Source: an uncultured Lachnospiraceae bacterium (GTDB lineage: Bacteria; Bacillota; Clostridia; Lachnospirales; Lachnospiraceae). From it: DNA of 9,045 bases. Shown here piece by piece: positions 1 through 6,104 of this stretch. Under the pieces are notes generated by a model. It did no database searches. It saw only the letters and a program-made list of their open reading frames with translations, and was not told the origin of the DNA. How positions within the stretch are numbered: position 1 is the stretch's first letter; the number at the start of each line of letters is the position of its first letter. The stretch is from positions 1 to 9,045 of the forward strand of contig CAJUPF010000097.1 in NCBI GenBank assembly GCA_910588565.1. Reading direction: 5' to 3'. The position numbers and the translations under genes were made by a program.

Positions 1-24
1 GTGGCGATTGCCCGCAATCGTCAC
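1..24. repeat. Near-perfect inverted repeat (hairpin) at window edge
   Basis: Positions 1-11 and 14-24 are reverse complements apart from one G-T pair (4 with 21), so RNA from either strand could fold into a stem of about 10 bp. A second, smaller stem follows at 41-45/51-55 (CGCTT with GAGCG, one wobble). The element is cut by the window edge, so its true left end is unknown. It lies downstream of the ferritin-like gene on the minus strand, but no T-run follows it within the window, so it is not a clear terminator. It may be part of a dispersed intergenic element together with the repeat at 82-110. Confidence 0.5.
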
Positions 25-81
25 ACGCTTAGCACCGCTACGCTTTTGAAGAGCGGGAGCGAGTCTGCGGACAGAGAGAGA

Positions 82-110
82 CCTGCTCTGAGCGTCCCCT
101 TTGAAAAAAC
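82..110 (-). repeat. Short dispersed repeat, copy A
   Basis: The 17 bases CCTGCTCTGAGCGTCCC at 82-98 recur exactly at 6093-6109. In both places they are followed by a near-identical tail (C/T)TTTGAAAAA(A)C that differs by one base and by homopolymer length. Both copies lie on the 3' side of a minus-strand gene, here about 70 bases past the stop of the ferritin-like gene. Seen on the minus strand the element begins with a T-run, then AAAGGGGACGCTCAGAGCAGG. Copy A lacks the mirror arm that makes copy B a perfect palindrome, though GGACAGAG upstream (69-76) can still pair partly with CTCT and GTCC within it. Confidence 0.6.
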
Positions 111-179
111 TATTTACTACAAAAATCCCCCATGAAAAACAACCCCTGCAGATACCTGTCAGCCCAAAATAAAACCTCC

Positions 180-725
180 CTAACCTGCTGACAAATTCCG
201 CAATATCATAATATGATACTCCTCATCCAGTATAATCCGTTTCAGCACAGCATTCACACAGCTGTCTTTTATCATCCTGATATGTGCCTGATACTGACGG
301 ATTGCCGCCTGCTCCGCCTCGATATCCGCCGCCAGCATTCTCCCGATGTCCTCCGGAATATCCAAAAACTTCGGCGTCCACATCTGCCTCTGCCCATTCT
401 GTCCCTTTGCCACAAAATCCACAGTTCCGCCCAACAGGGTAATCATCTCGCCCAGCTTCTGCAAATGCATCATCTCAGCCATGGCAATCCCCAGTATGGT
501 ACGCGCGAACGGACATTTCTCACCTGACATACGGTTTTCATTATTAATATACTGCGTAATCGCTGACAGTTCCGATACCGCGCCGCAATAATCCACGCTC
601 AGCAGATTGGCATATGCCGGGTTCCTCCCTTCCGCCGCAATCTCCGGATAAGGCAAATCCATCATAATCGGGCGTATGCCTGCAAAATTACAGTTGTTTG
701 TTAGAAAAGTTTTCTTTTCTTCCAT
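180..725 (-). CDS. Ferritin-like diiron-type four-helix protein
   Basis: A 181-residue soluble protein with the signature of a ferritin-like four-helix bundle that binds two metal ions. The ligand pattern is visible: helix A E52 in ExxAxxxY (52-59), helix B E84xxH87, helix C E138 in ExxAxxxY (138-145), helix D E168xxH171. This duplicated E / ExxH arrangement is typical of rubrerythrin, bacterioferritin and manganese-catalase relatives. There is no C-terminal rubredoxin CxxC domain, so it is not a full rubrerythrin. The start at 725 is preferred because AAGGAGA lies 7 bases upstream (733-739). The open frame runs on to 824, but the extra 33 codons have no ribosome site. It is divergent from the alarmone synthetase gene across an AT-rich spacer. 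Downstream, an imperfect stem near 144-160 followed by GTTGTTTTTC may end transcription weakly. Metal (Fe or Mn) and activity (peroxide or oxygen handling, catalase, storage) cannot be told from sequence; oxidative-stress protection is inference. Confidence 0.85.
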   Translation of the reverse strand: MEEKKTFLTNNCNFAGIRPIMMDLPYPEIAAEGRNPAYANLLSVDYCGAVSELSAITQYINNENRMSGEKCPFARTILGIAMAEMMHLQKLGEMITLLGGTVDFVAKGQNGQRQMWTPKFLDIPEDIGRMLAADIEAEQAAIRQYQAHIRMIKDSCVNAVLKRIILDEEYHIMILRNLSAG

Positions 726-732
726 TAGAATT

Positions 733-739
733 TCTCCTT
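733..739 (-). promoter_or_regulatory. Ribosome binding site that sets the ferritin-like start
   Basis: AAGGAGA on the minus strand, 7 bases before the ATG at 723-725. It lies inside the longer open frame and indicates that translation begins here rather than at 824. Confidence 0.8.
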
Positions 740-827
740 TCCGATATTCATTTACCCTAATATATTGCATTTTTTTCAAACTGTGCCTGTCCATACGGCC
801 TTGCCATACTGGCTTTTCCATCAAAAT

Positions 828-842
828 TATTAAAATTTAATA
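828..842. promoter_or_regulatory. AT-rich inverted repeat in divergent intergenic region
   Basis: TATTAAA-A-TTTAATA is a perfect 7-bp-arm palindrome between the ferritin-like gene and the alarmone synthetase gene. A second AT palindrome, TAAAAA-A-TTTTTA, lies at 850-862. The first could be an operator for a dimeric regulator shared by both genes. I compared it with my memory of the PerR box (TTATAATNATTATAA) and the match is poor. In such AT-rich DNA a chance origin is quite possible. Confidence 0.25.
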
Positions 843-895
843 GTTTCCTTAAAAAATTTTTATTTTATGTGCATAAATTAGTCAAAAAAAACAGG

Positions 896-901
896 TATAC
901 T
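896..901 (+). promoter_or_regulatory. Possible -10 box for the alarmone synthetase gene
   Basis: TATACT stands 42 bases before the ATG at 944. The region where a -35 box should lie (about 873-878, ATAAAT) does not resemble TTGACA, so the promoter would be weak or activator dependent. If real, transcription would start near 908, downstream of the first ATG of the open frame at 869, which supports translation from 944. Confidence 0.35.
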
Positions 902-943
902 GTGTCTGGAATAAATTTAGGAAAGAGGAAAAACAGACTACAA

Positions 944-1534
944 ATGACAAATGAGCAATACCATACATTTATACAACCCTATTCAGATGCAAAAGAAATC
1001 CTTTGCGCACGCCTCAATGTACTGGCGCACAACCTGTACGGCAAGACCGCGGCGCATCCCGTCCACAATATCCAGCACCGGATCAAGCAAAAAGAAAGCA
1101 TCGAAAACAAACTGATCAAAAAAGGAAAAGAACCAACCGTAATAAACGCAAAGGATTATCTGCAGGATATCGCAGGCATACGCGTTATCTGTTATTTTAC
1201 CAAAGATATTTACAGCCTGACAGAAATCTTAAAATTCCAGTCCGATCTGATTATCATCCGGGAATGCGATTACGTAGCGTCTCCAAAGCCGAACGGCTAC
1301 CGCAGCTACCACATTATCGTGGGCGTTCCGGTATACTGTATGGATGGAATGGAGTACTTTCCGGTGGAAATACAGTTTCGGACAATGTCTATGGATTTCT
1401 GGGCAAGCATGGAACACCGGATTCTCTACAAAACCAAGCGCGATGACAGAGAGCAGATCGCTGCGGAACTAAAAGGGTACGCGAACACCCTTATGGAAAT
1501 CGAAAAACAATTCGCCAAGTATACAGGAGAATAA
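944..1534 (+). CDS. relQ: Small alarmone synthetase, RelQ-like (p)ppGpp synthetase
   Basis: A 196-residue cytosolic enzyme of the RelA/SpoT nucleotidyltransferase family. It transfers pyrophosphate from ATP to the 3' position of GTP or GDP, giving the stringent-response alarmones (p)ppGpp. Visible landmarks are the substrate motif R46-I-K-x-x-x-S-I (46-53), D75 in DIAGIR (75-80), the expected metal-binding Asp, GYRSYH (118-123), and E142 in EIQFRT (142-147), the expected catalytic Glu, followed by DFWASMEH (151-158). There is no HD hydrolase domain and no TGS/ACT regulatory region, and the length fits single-domain RelQ enzymes (about 200-210 residues), so it should only synthesise. I chose the ATG at 944 because the RelQ N-terminal pattern starts there, GGAAAGAGG lies upstream at 920-928 (a rather long 15-base spacing), and a possible -10 box lies inside the longer frame that starts at 869. 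RelP is the alternative subfamily; the RelQ assignment is by overall pattern. Confidence 0.9.
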   Translation: MTNEQYHTFIQPYSDAKEILCARLNVLAHNLYGKTAAHPVHNIQHRIKQKESIENKLIKKGKEPTVINAKDYLQDIAGIRVICYFTKDIYSLTEILKFQSDLIIIRECDYVASPKPNGYRSYHIIVGVPVYCMDGMEYFPVEIQFRTMSMDFWASMEHRILYKTKRDDREQIAAELKGYANTLMEIEKQFAKYTGE

Positions 1535-1588
1535 AACGCAGCTGCGCGTCTTTTGTCTGCTCCTTAGGAACTGTTAAGAAATAAAAAC

Positions 1589-1620
1589 CCCGGCAAAACC
1601 ACACAAATGATTTTGCCGGG
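1589..1620. terminator. Bidirectional intrinsic terminator between convergent genes
   Basis: Arms CCCGGCAAAA (1589-1598) and TTTTGCCGGG (1611-1620) form a perfect 10-bp stem with a 12-base loop. It is followed by ATTTTT on the plus strand and, read in reverse, by GTTTTTAT on the minus strand. It therefore can end both the alarmone synthetase transcript (stop at 1534) and the ABC exporter operon (stop at 1642). A smaller stem, ACGC/GCGT (1536-1539/1546-1549) followed by CTTTTG, lies just after the synthetase stop and may add to termination. Confidence 0.9.
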
Positions 1621-1641
1621 ATTTTTCTGCTTTTGCATAGT

Positions 1642-3546
1642 TTATGCTGTAATCGAATTTCCCGTATAGAGCTGATAATATTTTCCTTTCTCCGCTAACA
1701 GCTCTTCATGCGTTCCCTTTTCAATCACACATCCATTTTCCAGCACAACAATACAGTCGCTGTTCTTAACCGTAGAAAGCCTGTGTGCAATCACAAAAGT
1801 CGTCCTGCCTTTCATCAGCTTATCCATACCGTCCTGTACAATCCGCTCCGTTCTGGTATCAATAGAACTTGTCGCCTCATCCAGAATTAATACCGGCGGA
1901 TCTGCAACCGCTGCCCTTGCAATCGCCAGCAGCTGTCTCTGCCCCTGGCTTAAACTGCTTCCATCTCCATGTAAGACCGTCTGATACCCTTGGGGAAGCC
2001 GGCGGATAAACCCATCCGCATTGGCCAGTTTTGCCGCCGCGATCACTTCTTCGTCCGTAGCGTCCAGCCTGCCATATCGAATATTTTCCATCACTGTATT
2101 CGTAAACAAATGCGTATCCTGCAGCACCATTCCCAAAGAGCGCCGCAAGTCTTCTTTTTTAATCTTATTGATATTAATTCCGTCATACCGGATTTTTCCA
2201 TCCTGAATATCATAAAAACGATTGATGAGATTCGTAATCGTGGTCTTTCCGGCTCCGGTAGAACCTACAAAAGCGATTTTCTGGCCAGGCTTAGCATAGA
2301 GCCTGATATCATGAAGCACCATTTTTTCATCCGTATATCCAAAATCTACGCCATCAAGCGCCACATCCCCCTGCAGGCGGATATAGTCTGTGGTACCACT
2401 GTCTTTGTGATAATGCTTCCATGCCCAGATTCCGGTACGCTCCGCTGTCTCGGCCAGCCTGCTGTTTTCTTCTTTGGCATTGACCAGCATAACATAGCCT
2501 TCGTCCAATTCTGTTTTTTCATCCAAAAGCGCAAATACCCGCTGGGCGCCGGCCAACGCCATGACAATACTGTTCATCTGCTGGCTTACCTGGTTGATTG
2601 GCATGCTAAAGCTTTTGTTAAACGTCAGAAAGCTTGCCAGCCCGCCAACCGTCAGCCCGGTAATTCCGCTTAAGGCAAGTATGCCGCCCACCAGGGCGCA
2701 GAGCACATAGCTGATATTTCCCACCTGGGCATTGATTGGGCCTAGGATATTGGCAAATTTATTTGCCTGGTAAGCGCTAAAAAACAGTTCTTCATTCAGC
2801 TGCTCAAACCTCTCCCGGCTTTCCTCTTCATGGCAGAATACCTTTACCACTTTCTGCCCTTTCATCATTTCTTCGATATACCCGTTCACAGTTCCGATAT
2901 TTTTCTGCTGCGCAATAAAATAGCTGCCGCTGGTTCCCGCGACTTTTCCGGTCAGAACCAGCATCACCGCCACCATAACAAGCGTCACTCCTGTCAGCGG
3001 AAGACTAAGCCGGATCATACTGATCAATACGGATACCACAGTTATCACACTGGATAACAGCTGCGGCATACTCTGGCTTATCATCTGGCGCAGCGTATCA
3101 ATATCATTGGTATAAATAGACATAATATTGCCATGGGAGTTGGTATCAAAATAGCGGATGGGCAGTTTTTCCATATGCGCAAACATATCGTCCCGCAAAC
3201 GGTTTAACGTTCCCTGGCTGACATAAATCATAATTCTGGTATATGCATATGTCGCAGCCACTCCGATTGTGTAGAAGCTTCCCACCCGGAATATGGCGGA
3301 AACCAAACCGGAAAAATCAGGATTGGCGCTTCCAATCAAAGGCGTAATATAGACGTCAATCAACGTCTTTAAAAACATGGTTCCCTGTACATTTGCCAGT
3401 ACGCTGACAAAAATACAAACCACCACGATCAGACAGGCCGCAAAATAATATTTCATTACATAGGAAAGCAGCCGCTTTAACAGTTTTCCCGGATGTTTAA
3501 TCTTCTGCTTTCCGATTACAGGTTTTCTTCCCATTGGTCCCGGCAT
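1642..3546 (-). CDS. ABC exporter half-transporter, canonical ATP site subunit
   Basis: A 634-residue fusion of a six-helix membrane domain (about residues 25-340) and an ATP-binding domain (about 395-630), the type IV exporter fold. Motifs: Walker A G428-STGAGK-T435, Q-loop Q476, signature LSQGQ (532-536), Walker B VLILD (552-556) with catalytic E557, and switch H588. The signature differs from LSGGQ, while its Walker B Glu and switch His are intact. In a heterodimer with the neighbouring half it should contribute the catalytic Walker A/B to the working site. The linker between membrane and ATP domains (about 345-395) is longer than in many exporters. Its ATG overlaps the upstream stop as TAATG, and GGAGG (3556-3560) inside the end of the upstream gene lies 9 bases before it, so the two are translationally coupled. 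Known relatives of this pair type (BmrC/BmrD, TM287/TM288, LmrC/LmrD) export drugs and other amphiphiles. The substrate here is unknown; multidrug export is inference from the MarR context. Confidence 0.93.
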   Translation of the reverse strand: MPGPMGRKPVIGKQKIKHPGKLLKRLLSYVMKYYFAACLIVVVCIFVSVLANVQGTMFLKTLIDVYITPLIGSANPDFSGLVSAIFRVGSFYTIGVAATYAYTRIMIYVSQGTLNRLRDDMFAHMEKLPIRYFDTNSHGNIMSIYTNDIDTLRQMISQSMPQLLSSVITVVSVLISMIRLSLPLTGVTLVMVAVMLVLTGKVAGTSGSYFIAQQKNIGTVNGYIEEMMKGQKVVKVFCHEEESRERFEQLNEELFFSAYQANKFANILGPINAQVGNISYVLCALVGGILALSGITGLTVGGLASFLTFNKSFSMPINQVSQQMNSIVMALAGAQRVFALLDEKTELDEGYVMLVNAKEENSRLAETAERTGIWAWKHYHKDSGTTDYIRLQGDVALDGVDFGYTDEKMVLHDIRLYAKPGQKIAFVGSTGAGKTTITNLINRFYDIQDGKIRYDGININKIKKEDLRRSLGMVLQDTHLFTNTVMENIRYGRLDATDEEVIAAAKLANADGFIRRLPQGYQTVLHGDGSSLSQGQRQLLAIARAAVADPPVLILDEATSSIDTRTERIVQDGMDKLMKGRTTFVIAHRLSTVKNSDCIVVLENGCVIEKGTHEELLAEKGKYYQLYTGNSITA

Positions 3547-5297
3547 TAGAAACCACCTCCGTTTTCATCAAAATCTCCGCTTCCGCTCATCTGGGATTCA
3601 TATACATCCCGGTAAATTTCATTGGTCTTCATCAGTTCTTCATGTGTTCCAAATCCGTCTACCCTGCCGTTTTCCATAACAATAATGCGATCCGCGCTCT
3701 GAATACTGGAAATCCGCTGTGCGATAATAAGTTTGGTCGTATTCGGTATTTCTTCCGCAAAAGCTTTGCGGATTTTTGCGTCCGTTGCAGTATCCACCGC
3801 GCTTGTGCTGTCATCCAAAATCAGTATTTTCGGCTTTTTCAGCAGCGCTCTTGCAATACACAGCCGCTGTTTTTGGCCTCCGGAGACATTTGTGCCGCCC
3901 TGCTCAATATATGTATGATAGCCATCAGGCATTTTCTGAATAAATTCATCTGCACAGGCAAGCCTGCAGGCGCGCATACACTCTTCTTCGCTGGCATGTT
4001 TATCTCCCCAGCGCAGGTTTTCTAAAATCGTCCCGCTAAAGAGGACATTTTTCTGCAGCACTACAGATACTTCATTCCGCAGCGTTTCCATATCATAGTT
4101 CCTTACATCTTTGCCGCCTACTTTTACACAGCCTTCCGTCACATCATACAGACGGCTGATTAAATTAACCAGGCTGGTTTTGGAGCTTCCGGTTCCGCCG
4201 ATAATTCCAATGGTTTCTCCGGCGCGGATCTTAAGATTAATATCCGAAAGCACCGGCTGGGCATGATCTTTGTGATAACCAAAGGAAACATGCTCAAAGG
4301 CAATGCTGCCGTCCGGCACTTCAAAATCCGGCTTCCCGGGATTGACCAGATCCGCCTGTTCCTGTAAAACTTCCGCGATACGCTCCGCACTGGCCATACT
4401 GAGGGTAATCATAACAAACACCATGGAAAGCATCATCAGGCTCATCAGTATATTCATGCAATAGGTTAAAAGGCTCATCAATTCTCCGGTTGTCAGGCTG
4501 TCCGCCACAACCATTTTTGCTCCCAGATAGCTGATTCCCAGAATGCAGGTATAGACGGTAAACTGCATCACCGGAGCATTCCATGCCACAATGGATTCCG
4601 CATTGACAAACATCCGGTACACATTTCTGCTGGCCTTGTGAAAACGCCCGATTTCATAATTTTCCCGCACAAAGGATTTTACTACCCGGATTCCGGTAAC
4701 ATTTTCCTGTACGCTGGCATTCAGATCGTCATATTTGCGGAACACCTGATCAAAATACTTCATCGCACGCCTTGCAATCAAAAACAGGATTCCTCCCAGA
4801 AAAATAACTGCAAGCAAATAAATCGACGCTATTTTAGCATTAATGACAAACGCCATAATCAGAGCGCAGATCAGGCTTGCCGGAGCCCGCATACACATAC
4901 GCAGGATCATCTGGTAAGCATTCTGGATATTGGTTACGTCCGTTGTCATACGGGTAACAAGCCCCGCCGTACTGAATTTGTCAATATTGGAAAAAGAAAA
5001 CGTCTGAATATTTTCATACATGGCATTCCGCAGATTTTTGGCAAATCCGGCGGAAGCCCTCGCTCCGTATTTTCCTCCCATAATTCCTGCAAAAAGCCCA
5101 AAGGCCGCTGCAATTACCATAAAAAAGCCCATCTGGTAAATATGTTGAATATCCCCTTGTTCCACTCCGTTGTCTACGATAGACGCCATCATCAGGGGAA
5201 TTGCCGTTTCCATCAGCACTTCTAAAATCATATAGACGGGGGTACGGATAGAATCGGCTTTATACTCTTTGATTTGTGCCGCCAGAGTTTTCAGCAT
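3546..5297 (-). CDS. ABC exporter half-transporter, degenerate ATP site subunit
   Basis: A 583-residue half-transporter with an N-terminal six-helix membrane domain (about residues 15-310) and a C-terminal ATP-binding domain (about 330-570). Walker A is G367-GTGSSK-T374, with Ser372 in place of the usual Gly. The signature VSGGQ (471-475) is near canonical. Walker B ILILD (491-495) is followed by D496 instead of the catalytic Glu, and the switch His is replaced by Q527. These changes mark the non-hydrolysing site of heterodimeric exporters, so this protein is the asymmetric partner of the product at 1642-3546: its intact signature completes the working site, while its own Walker motifs form the degenerate one. 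AGGAGG (5307-5312) lies 9 bases before the ATG and overlaps the stop of the upstream marR gene; the two genes are 14 bases apart. Length and layout are normal for the family. Confidence 0.93.
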   Translation of the reverse strand: MLKTLAAQIKEYKADSIRTPVYMILEVLMETAIPLMMASIVDNGVEQGDIQHIYQMGFFMVIAAAFGLFAGIMGGKYGARASAGFAKNLRNAMYENIQTFSFSNIDKFSTAGLVTRMTTDVTNIQNAYQMILRMCMRAPASLICALIMAFVINAKIASIYLLAVIFLGGILFLIARRAMKYFDQVFRKYDDLNASVQENVTGIRVVKSFVRENYEIGRFHKASRNVYRMFVNAESIVAWNAPVMQFTVYTCILGISYLGAKMVVADSLTTGELMSLLTYCMNILMSLMMLSMVFVMITLSMASAERIAEVLQEQADLVNPGKPDFEVPDGSIAFEHVSFGYHKDHAQPVLSDINLKIRAGETIGIIGGTGSSKTSLVNLISRLYDVTEGCVKVGGKDVRNYDMETLRNEVSVVLQKNVLFSGTILENLRWGDKHASEEECMRACRLACADEFIQKMPDGYHTYIEQGGTNVSGGQKQRLCIARALLKKPKILILDDSTSAVDTATDAKIRKAFAEEIPNTTKLIIAQRISSIQSADRIIVMENGRVDGFGTHEELMKTNEIYRDVYESQMSGSGDFDENGGGF

Positions 5298-5311
5298 TTG
5301 GCATAACCTCC

Positions 5312-5749
5312 TTATTCTAAATTCTGTTTTATTTTACCCAGCAGAACCAGTAATTGTTCGCGCTCTTCTTTTGTGAGATTTTCTTCTAATTTTTCGTGAA
5401 ACCGGTCAATCTCACTGCGGACCATTTTCTGCATTTTTTCCGCTTTTTCAGTCAGAATAATTTTTTTCAGCCTTGCATCGCAGCTGACAGGAATCCGGCG
5501 GATATATCCTTTTTGTTCTAAGCTCTGCAGCATTACAGTAACAGTAGAACGGCGGATATTAAATTCTTTTTCAATATCCCGCTGGAACACCTCCTGTTTT
5601 ACTGTCTGATTCATGATATAGCCCATTACTGCATTCTGCATTCCGGTCAGGCCGTCAAATTCCGGCGCTGAGAAGGTACGGTCCAGGTTTCTGCGAATCA
5701 GATTTGCTATGGATTTTATCGCAAATCCGATATCCCGTGGTTTTTCCAA
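5312..5749 (-). CDS. MarR-family transcriptional regulator (TTG start)
   Basis: A 145-residue winged-helix DNA-binding protein. Helices near the N-terminus (5-50) and C-terminus (105-145) should form the dimer interface. The core (about 52-100) has the helix-turn-helix with recognition helix around 66-80 (RRSTVTVMLQSLEQKGY) and a wing around DARLKK (91-96), the classic MarR D-x-R wing. The longest open frame starts at a TTG at 5764, but GGAGG (5757-5761) lies 7 bases before a second in-frame TTG at 5747-5749 and would be translated if the earlier codon were used. I therefore place the start at 5749. It is the first gene of the operon with the two ABC half-transporters, preceded by a promoter overlapped by two palindromes. 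Autorepression released by a small ligand, probably a transported compound, is the expected logic for this family, though the ligand cannot be read from sequence. Confidence 0.9.
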   Translation of the reverse strand: MEKPRDIGFAIKSIANLIRRNLDRTFSAPEFDGLTGMQNAVMGYIMNQTVKQEVFQRDIEKEFNIRRSTVTVMLQSLEQKGYIRRIPVSCDARLKKIILTEKAEKMQKMVRSEIDRFHEKLEENLTKEEREQLLVLLGKIKQNLE

Positions 5750-5756
5750 TGCTTCA

Positions 5757-5761
5757 CCTCC
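5757..5761 (-). promoter_or_regulatory. Ribosome binding site that decides the MarR TTG start
   Basis: GGAGG on the minus strand, 7 bases ahead of the TTG at 5749. No other ribosome-site-like sequence precedes the upstream TTG at 5764. Confidence 0.8.
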
Positions 5762-5775
5762 CAAAATAAAATAAA

Positions 5776-5791
5776 TGTTAGTTTGCTAACA
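5776..5791. promoter_or_regulatory. Proximal operator candidate for MarR regulator
   Basis: TGTTAG-TTTG-CTAACA is a perfect palindrome with 6-bp arms and a 4-bp spacer. It extends to 7-bp arms when the flanking A (5775) and T (5792) are counted. It lies in the marR leader, between the transcription start region and the ribosome site. The same half-sites recur in the palindrome at 5796-5811, exactly 20 bp away centre to centre, about two helical turns, which would place two dimers on the same face of the DNA. Confidence 0.8.
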
Positions 5792-5795
5792 TATT

Positions 5796-5811
5796 TGTTA
5801 GGTAACTAACA
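5796..5811. promoter_or_regulatory. Distal operator candidate overlapping the marR -10 box
   Basis: TGTTAG-GTAA-CTAACA has the same 6-bp arms as the proximal site but a different spacer. Its edge at 5811 overlaps the last base of the -10 box, and it covers the predicted transcription start near 5804. A dimer bound here should block RNA polymerase, as in many self-repressing MarR operons. Confidence 0.8.
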
Positions 5812-5838
5812 TTATACTCAGATTTATTTATATTGCAA
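5811..5838 (-). promoter_or_regulatory. Sigma-A type promoter of the marR-ABC operon
   Basis: On the minus strand: -35 TTGCAA (5833-5838), 16-base spacer, -10 TATAAT (5811-5816). The -10 box is a perfect match and the -35 matches TTGACA at four of six bases. Predicted transcription start is near 5804, inside the operator pair. Confidence 0.8.
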
Positions 5839-5929
5839 TTCATATTTTTCACAAAAAAGGGGGCTCTGTGATAGGATGTGTTGTTTATTTGTTACTTTTT
5901 ATACTTGATGTCGGGAACGGGAGTTTAAG

Positions 5930-6061
5930 ATGTTTTTAAGATTACAGGGGTCATGGCGAAGCGTCCGTCAGAAAGAAGCCGTGGCAGCGCTGGGCGCCTG
6001 TTCCTGGAGCTTCCATTGCAGACTTAGTACAATAAACCTACAAGCTATGGAAGAATCATAG
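5930..6061 (+). CDS. Possible 43-residue small protein, or repeat-borne ORF
   Basis: An ATG at 5930 preceded by GGGAG with a 6-base gap opens a frame of 43 codons ending in TAG at 6059-6061. The product would be basic at its N-terminal half (starting MFLRLQGSWRSVRQKEAV) and contains two Cys and two Trp, with no signal peptide or membrane segment that I recognise. A weak TATACT lies at 5900-5905 without a good -35. A second frame (ATG at 5953, 24 codons) overlaps it, so the region is open in two frames, as non-coding structured DNA can be. It resembles no family I know. Because repeat copy B and a palindrome follow directly, it may be part of a dispersed intergenic element rather than a gene. 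Confidence 0.25.
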   Translation: MFLRLQGSWRSVRQKEAVAALGACSWSFHCRLSTINLQAMEES

Positions 6062-6080
6062 TCGTATCCATCAACAGTCA

Positions 6081-6104
6081 GCTCAGAGCAGGCCTGCTCT
6101 GAGC
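6081..6104. repeat. Perfect 24-bp palindrome
   Basis: Left arm GCTCAGAGCAGG (6081-6092) is followed at once by its exact reverse complement CCTGCTCTGAGC (6093-6104), with no spacer. The right arm is the start of repeat copy B. It lies 45 bases past the stop of the minus-strand glycosyltransferase. No T-run follows on the minus strand, and only CCCTTTTG follows on the plus strand, so it is not a standard terminator, although as RNA it would form a strong hairpin and could slow polymerase or protect a 3' end. Confidence 0.75.

Noticed and set aside
1..170. Minus-strand frame free of stops from near the ferritin-like gene's end to the window edge
   Set aside because: No ATG, GTG or TTG start until the last codons before the edge, no ribosome site, and it crosses repeat and hairpin DNA. 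In copy B the corresponding repeat is in another frame and meets a stop.
726..824. 33-codon N-terminal extension of the ferritin-like protein
   Set aside because: No ribosome site before the upstream ATG at 824, and a strong one lies directly before the ATG at 725.
869..943. 25-codon N-terminal extension of the alarmone synthetase
   Set aside because: It spans a possible -10 box, has no ribosome site, and lies outside the conserved RelQ domain.
1003..1446. 147-codon plus-strand frame inside the alarmone synthetase gene
   Set aside because: Alternate frame of a gene with full catalytic motifs; low-complexity basic product with no start signal.
1990..2673. Long plus-strand open frame of 227 codons opposite the ABC gene
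   Set aside because: It lies wholly antisense to a well-supported ABC transporter, has no ribosome site and no family-like pattern. It is a shadow of codon use.
4638..5225. 195-codon plus-strand open frame opposite the second ABC gene
   Set aside because: Antisense shadow of a conserved membrane-domain coding region, with no independent support.
5775..5811. Repeated TGTTAG half-sites as a CRISPR-like or tandem repeat
   Set aside because: Only two units, each a palindrome, placed on a promoter before a MarR gene; an operator pair explains them fully.
6081..6104. Palindrome as an intrinsic terminator of the glycosyltransferase gene
   Set aside because: No T-run follows on the minus strand; the T-run lies on the wrong side of the stem.
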